Below, one piece after another: positions 59,282 through 64,000 of a stretch of 64,000 nucleotides of DNA (position 1 is the stretch's first letter; the number at the start of each line of letters is the position of its first letter). The notes under the pieces were generated by a model. The model worked only from the letters and a program-made list of their open reading frames with translations, ran no database searches and was not told where the DNA came from. The stretch is from Artemisia argyi (taxonomy: Eukaryota > Streptophyta > Magnoliopsida > Asterales > Asteraceae): assembly GCA_030686995.1 (NCBI GenBank), contig CM060709.1, positions 271,983,913 through 272,047,912 on the forward strand. The letters are read 5' to 3'. Made by a program: the position numbers and the translations under genes.

Positions 59282-61202
59282 AAAGAAAAAAAATACGGAC
59301 TACCATCCTGTTTCATTCTATGTTTATTTTAAGTTTTTGTTATTTTTGATTTATTAGCTTAAGTCGAGTCTAGTCTTGGCATAGCAACGCCATATTTTAC
59401 ATGTAATTAACCAAGATTATTAACTCGCCACCAGTAAATATTGCCTATATCCAACAAAACCGTGAATTCCATATCCCTACACCTAACGTTATAACCCTTT
59501 AAAAGACCTCTTTGAAAGTTTATCCTAGGTGCTTACGCCAAGTGGTGGAGGTTTGATCCTTTCCAAAGCCTATGGTAATCTATTTTGTTATGACAGGTAG
59601 TGAGAGATGTTTTCCATTTTCATATTGTGATATATACTTTATTACACCTGAGAGATGTGAGTATCTAAACACTATTTGTGAGGTGCTAGTATATGACCTC
59701 CGTGCTTGTCTTTGGTCTTTAGTGGAACGATTATTTGTTGTAATTACTTTTATGTTAGTGTTAAATGACCCTAACTTCTATTTTGATTAGAATAAAAACG
59801 TATTTGCTTGAGGACAAGCAAATCTCAAGTGTAAGGGTATTTGATGAGGCGAAAAATGAATCGTTTTTAGGGGGTCATTTTAGCCCGGATTCGAATTTAT
59901 TTGATCAAATATTGCTATAAATCGTTCCTTTTGGCATTTTAGGTACTTTTGGAGTGAATTCTGGAAAAGAAAGCATTTTGGACGTTTTTGGAGCATAAAA
60001 GTGAAGAAAACGGCAAAGTCTTAATTTTCATTGCTGGGAACAGTACCTGACGGCGTCACCAATTTCTTAATGACGGCGTCAAGAGTAATACAAGAGGTGG
60101 AAGTGGATAAAGTCCGTGACGATCCAGAAGAATTTTGTACTATGGAGATGACGGCGTCACCATAGGCCGTCATGGTCCAAATGTGAGTGACGGCCCAGCG
60201 TAGAATTACACATGACGGTGTCAAAAGTGGATCTAGGCAATCCGATTTCATTATGGGCGGCGAGTTGACGGCGTCATAATTTCCTTCTTGATGCCGTCAC
60301 CCTGTAAAATCTATATATAGTTTTGCAATTTTCATTCATTAGTGTGTAACTTTTTAGGGTATAACTTTGGAGATAAACCCTTGTCCGAATATCACAGCTT
60401 TTTCAAGGGTTTTTACCCTTTGAAACCTTTCATGTTCAATTGAGATAAATACTCTTTCAATTCATTCAATATGTCTATATGTTGTTTGAATATATATCTT
60501 ACACTTGTCTTGAATTTAACATGCTTGGCTAGATCTCTTGTGTGTTTGCTTAGATGTAGTGAAACCTAGGTGTTAATTATGGGTTTATTGTTTATTTATA
60601 GTTGTTACGGATGATTGTATTCGTTGTTAGGCTTAAGAAAACTGGCAGACTTCCATTGGTAACATGCTTGAACGTCTTAAGAAACTTGATCAAAGGTGTA
60701 CTATGATTTTTGGTTGTATTTAATGCGTAGGAGAATTCTAATGATCCCATGTTAGGAGCTTCTAACGGCTCGACATAGGAGTGAAGTAGGATCCTATAGA
60801 GTTAGGGAATATTGTACACGGCCCTACGAATAGTATTAAGGAATACGACCCGTCATCCATGCAATTGTAACAAATTATCAACCTGTAAAAGATATCTAGG
60901 GAGTAATGAAACCTAAGTAAACACAACTTTCCCTATTATTGTTCACACCACTAGTTTAATTAGCTTTATTTTCATTTCTGTTATTTTATTTTGATTGTAT
61001 CTTTAGTTATTGGGTTAGTTGGTTAGCAACTAATTCCGCCCACTCCTCGAAAACCCGAGATTTTTAATTGCTTTTATAAAAATATAAAAATACAAAAAGA
61101 ATCATCCCTCACCTCTAGACCTAGTTTTTAGGCTTTCTAATCCTAGCGACACTATTCCTGAGTTGAACGATCAATCCCCCGGTACTTGTCACTATACTAT
61201 AC
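57911..61202 (+). repeat. 3.3-kb direct repeat, copy 2 (3' internal region plus LTR)
   Basis: Begins AGTCTTAAAGTTTTTGTTAA and follows copy 1 with scattered substitutions and a longer poly-A tract (59249-59279). It ends with the LTR 59842-61202. The join at 57877-57910 contains about 34 bp of filler. Confidence 0.85.
59842..61202 (+). mobile_element. Athila-like LTR abutting another LTR
   Basis: TGATGAGGCGAAAAATGAATC at 59842 to ...TTGTCACTATACTATAC at 61202, then immediately the TG of the next LTR. About 90 bases of the normal U5 end are missing at the junction, which lies in the tRNA-Asp-like motif. Thirteen TGACG/CGTCA words occur in 60048-60302, ahead of the TATA box at about 60311. Confidence 0.88.
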
Positions 61203-62625
61203 TGATGAGGCGAAAAATGAACCGTTTTTAGGGGGTCATTTAAGCCCGGAATTGAATTTATTTGATCAAATATTGCCCTAAATCGTTCCTTTTGTGATTT
61301 TAGGTACTTTGGGAGTGAATTCTGGAAAAGGAAGCATTATGGACGTTTTTGGAGCATAAAAGTGAAGAAAACGGCAAAGACTTAATTTTCCATGCTGAGA
61401 ACAGTACCTGACGGTGTCAAGAAGGAAATTTTGACGGCGTCAGGAGTAAAATCCATGACGACCCAGAGAAAACCTGAAGGCATCAAGAGAAGGGCGTCAA
61501 GAGTATTTTTGGTGACGGCCTGCATAAGGAATACACATGACGGCATCAAACCCAGATCTAGGCAGTCCGAGATATTATTTGGCGGCGAGATGACGGCGTC
61601 AGAAATTTGTTCTTGATGCCGTCACCCCACAGAATCTATATATACTTTTCTATTTTTCATTCATTAAAAGAGGAACTTGTGTGGAGAATTCTAGGGCCGA
61701 ACCCTAATAACCCTAGGTCGTTTTTTACAGTATTTTCAAGGGTTTTCACCCCTTGAAACCTTTCATGTTCAATTGAGATAAGTCTCCTTTCAATTCATTC
61801 AATATGTCTATGTGTTGTTTTAATATATCTTATGCTTGTCTTGATTTTAACATCCTAGGCTAGATCTTTCATGTGTTTGCTTAGATGTAATGAAACCTAG
61901 ATGTTGATTATAGATTGATTGCTTGTTTATAGTTGTAATGGATGAATGATTTCAATGTTAGGCTTAAGAAAACTGGCAGATCTCCATTGTGTAACTTGCT
62001 TGAATGTCTTAAGAAACATGAACCGATGTGTACTAGGTTTTATTGGTTGTATTTAATGCATGAGCAAATTGTAGTGATCCCATGTTAGGAGCTTCTTAGC
62101 CGGCTCGACATAGGAGTGAAGTAGGCGCTTATAGGATTGGGGAAGTAAGTACGCCACCCCATGAATGGTATTAAGGAATACAATCCGTCATCCACGCAAC
62201 TGTAACAAGTAATTAACCTGTAAAAGATATCTAGGGAGTAGTGAAATCTAAGTAAACACAATTCTCCCATATATTGCTCACACCACTAGTTTAATTTAGT
62301 TTATTTTAATTTTTAGTATTTTATTTTGATTGCATCTTTAGTAATTGGGTTAGTTGACTAGCAACTAATTCCGCCCAACTCCTTCAAAACCGAGATTTTT
62401 AATTGCTTTCATAAAAACTAAAAAATACAAAAAGAATCATCTCTCATCTCTAGACCTAGTCTTTAGGTTTTCTAATCCTAGCGACACTATTCCTAGCTGA
62501 AAGATCAATCCCCCGGTACTTGTCATTATACTATACTACATCGATCAGGTACACTGCCTGGTGGGGGTTGTAAGCTTCTCGAGATCCCTTGAGAGGTAAA
62601 GCCTGGTGCAATCCCTACGCTACCA
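61203..62625 (+). mobile_element. 5' LTR of a second Athila-like element
   Basis: TGATGAGGCGAAAAATGAACC to ...ATCCCTACGCTACCA, 1423 bp, with TATA box TATATATAC near 61636 and the U5 tRNA-Asp-like motif at 62519-62546. A primer site follows. The preceding five bases TATAC could be a target duplication whose partner lies beyond the window. Confidence 0.9.
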
Positions 62626-62631
62626 AGTTTT

Positions 62632-62649
62632 TGGCGCCGCTGCCGGGGA
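62632..62649 (+). promoter_or_regulatory. Primer-binding site, tRNA-Asp, one mismatch
   Basis: TGGCGCCGCTGCCGGGGA differs by one base (C for T) from the site at 51307-51324. Confidence 0.88.
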
Positions 62650-62795
62650 ATAGTTATTGTCTAGGTTAGAATCTCTTTTTATTAGGTCTACTTGTTAGAT
62701 TCCTTTCTAGTAAGTTTTTATTTTTATTTTTAGGTTCTCTTTAGTCTATCTTATTTCTTCGTGTTTTTGTTCGTAACTCTTCGCCATCCGACATC

Positions 62796-64000
62796 ATGGA
62801 CGATGGTAACATCTTTGAACCCATCATCCCACCACAACAAGACCACCAACAAAACCCACCACTTGTTAACCAACCTCTTAGGCCCCGAACCCTAGGAGAG
62901 TATTCCCGACCTAGCCACAAAGGCTATCGAAACACCATTGAGCTCACCCAAGGAGCCAATGTGTCTCCCTTGCGATCCGACACTATCCGGTTGGTGCAAA
63001 GCAGATGTGCATTCCATGGACTTCGTTCCGAAGATCCAAATCAACATCTCAAGGACTTCCTTAAAATCGTAGATTGTATAGACCTTGATGCTACAACTAG
63101 AGAGTCGACCCGATTACGCCTATTCCAATTCTCTCTACGTGATCAAGCTAGTCAATGGCTTGAGCGTTTACCCGCGGGATCCATCACCTCATGGGATGAT
63201 CTCACCACTCGTTTCCTTGCTCAATTTTTCCCACCGGGGAGAACTACCAAGCTTAGAAATGATATCTTGATGTTCCAACAACGTCAAGGTGAAACTCTAT
63301 ATGAAGCATGGACTCGATTCAAGGACTTACTCCAAAAAGTCCCTCATCATGGCATAGATCTTTGGCTCCAAGTCCAGATCTTCTATGACCATATTGATCT
63401 CTCCACAAGGCGAGCCATTGACCAATCGGCCGGTGGTTAGCTACGTGATCTAAGTGCGGAACAATCATGGGAACTCATAGAAGATCTTGCTCTCTATGAC
63501 AACGAAAGTTGGAATGATCCCCGTGATTTGAACAAAACGGTCAAGGCAATATCTTTGCCTTCGAACAACTCTAGCACTCCCGACCGTAGGATCATGGAAC
63601 TTGAAGGCCGAGTCAAGTTTCTCATGAAATCTTACGAAGCTCCTAAGCCTTCAAGCCAAGTGAACAAAATCGCTTCTTCATGTAAAATGTGTAATGGCCC
63701 TCACGAAACTCATAACTGCATGGAGCTTTCAAAACGCGCTTATAACGAATTCACATCGTCTCACGTTGTTCGAGGTCCTCGAAACTTTGACGAGGCCTAT
63801 GAGGCATGGAAGGATAAACCTAATTTCAGAGGGTACCAAACGCGGAGCGTATCCTTCAATGACTCCTCCCCACTCGAATGGTCCGAGCATTTTCCATCAC
63901 AGAGCACTCCTAGGCAAAGCTGTGAAGATGCCCTGCGAAAGTTCATTCTATCTCAAGAATTACAGCTCTCTACGCTCGAGGCTAAGTTTAGACAACAACA
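62796..64000 (+). pseudogene. Athila-type gag with one in-frame stop, cut by window edge
   Basis: ATG 62796 starts MDDGNIFEPIIPPQQDHQQN. The retrotransposon gag core follows: FLKIVDCIDLDATTRESTRL, LRDQASQWLERLPAGSITSW and LAQFFPPGRTTKLRNDILMF, then EAWTRFKDLLQKVPHHGID. A TAG at 63438 interrupts the frame after DQSAGG. The frame continues open beyond it to the window end, with a zinc knuckle CKMCNGPHETHNC (C-X2-C-X3-H-X4-C) near 63678. The protein would form particles and bind element RNA. The stop makes this copy defective unless read through. Confidence 0.88.

Overview
The window is nuclear DNA of a flowering plant. It has AT-rich spacers, GT-AG introns, plant MITE, Helitron and LTR-retrotransposon families, a plant-type cytochrome c gene, and resistance-gene and WRKY/bHLH sequences. 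The gag and protease sequences of the retroelements resemble families I associate with Asteraceae; that placement is an inference I could not test by search. All coordinates were worked out by hand and splice sites may be off by a few bases.

Layout. 1-14.6 kb is transposon-dominated: the start of a PIF/Harbinger transposase, two decayed Ty1/copia elements, an Athila-type solo LTR with a perfect target duplication, two hAT-like MITEs, a Stowaway MITE, a SINE and a Helitron with a doubled 5' end. 14.9-17.7 kb holds an intact seven-span membrane protein gene with an intron-free CDS. 20.7-23.7 kb holds an intact three-exon cytochrome c gene on the minus strand, with two MITEs in its long first intron. 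24-31.9 kb holds a Helitron, a broken NLR-type LRR fragment, and a large inverted duplication whose arms flank a Harbinger element.

33.3-41.8 kb is the most interesting locus. Thirteen minus-strand exons can be joined in frame at GT-AG sites. They encode an NLR-type leucine-rich-repeat region, two tandem group III WRKY domains and a bHLH domain. Both WRKY signatures deviate from WRKYGQK, and the second zinc finger has a shortened loop. No NB-ARC domain is present in the window. The locus looks like a resistance-protein LRR fused to transcription-factor domains (an integrated-decoy style architecture). The one weak junction, between exons 4 and 5, lies where a CACTA-like MITE and other DNA have split the WRKY1 exon.

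42.4-47.4 kb holds a SINE, three minus-strand Helitrons and a long foldback repeat. 48.3-64 kb is a nest of Athila-like Ty3/gypsy LTRs: one gag-protease element lacking RT/IN with a solo LTR inside its gag, a 3.3-kb tandem duplication of its 3' half, and the 5' LTR and gag of a further element running off the window. These elements have a tRNA-Asp primer site. Their U5 also carries a sequence complementary to the 5' half of tRNA-Asp, and their U3 carries a dense array of TGACG motifs.

Only three loci look like possibly active host genes: the membrane protein, cytochrome c and the LRR-WRKY-WRKY-bHLH locus. They are not arranged in any operon-like way.
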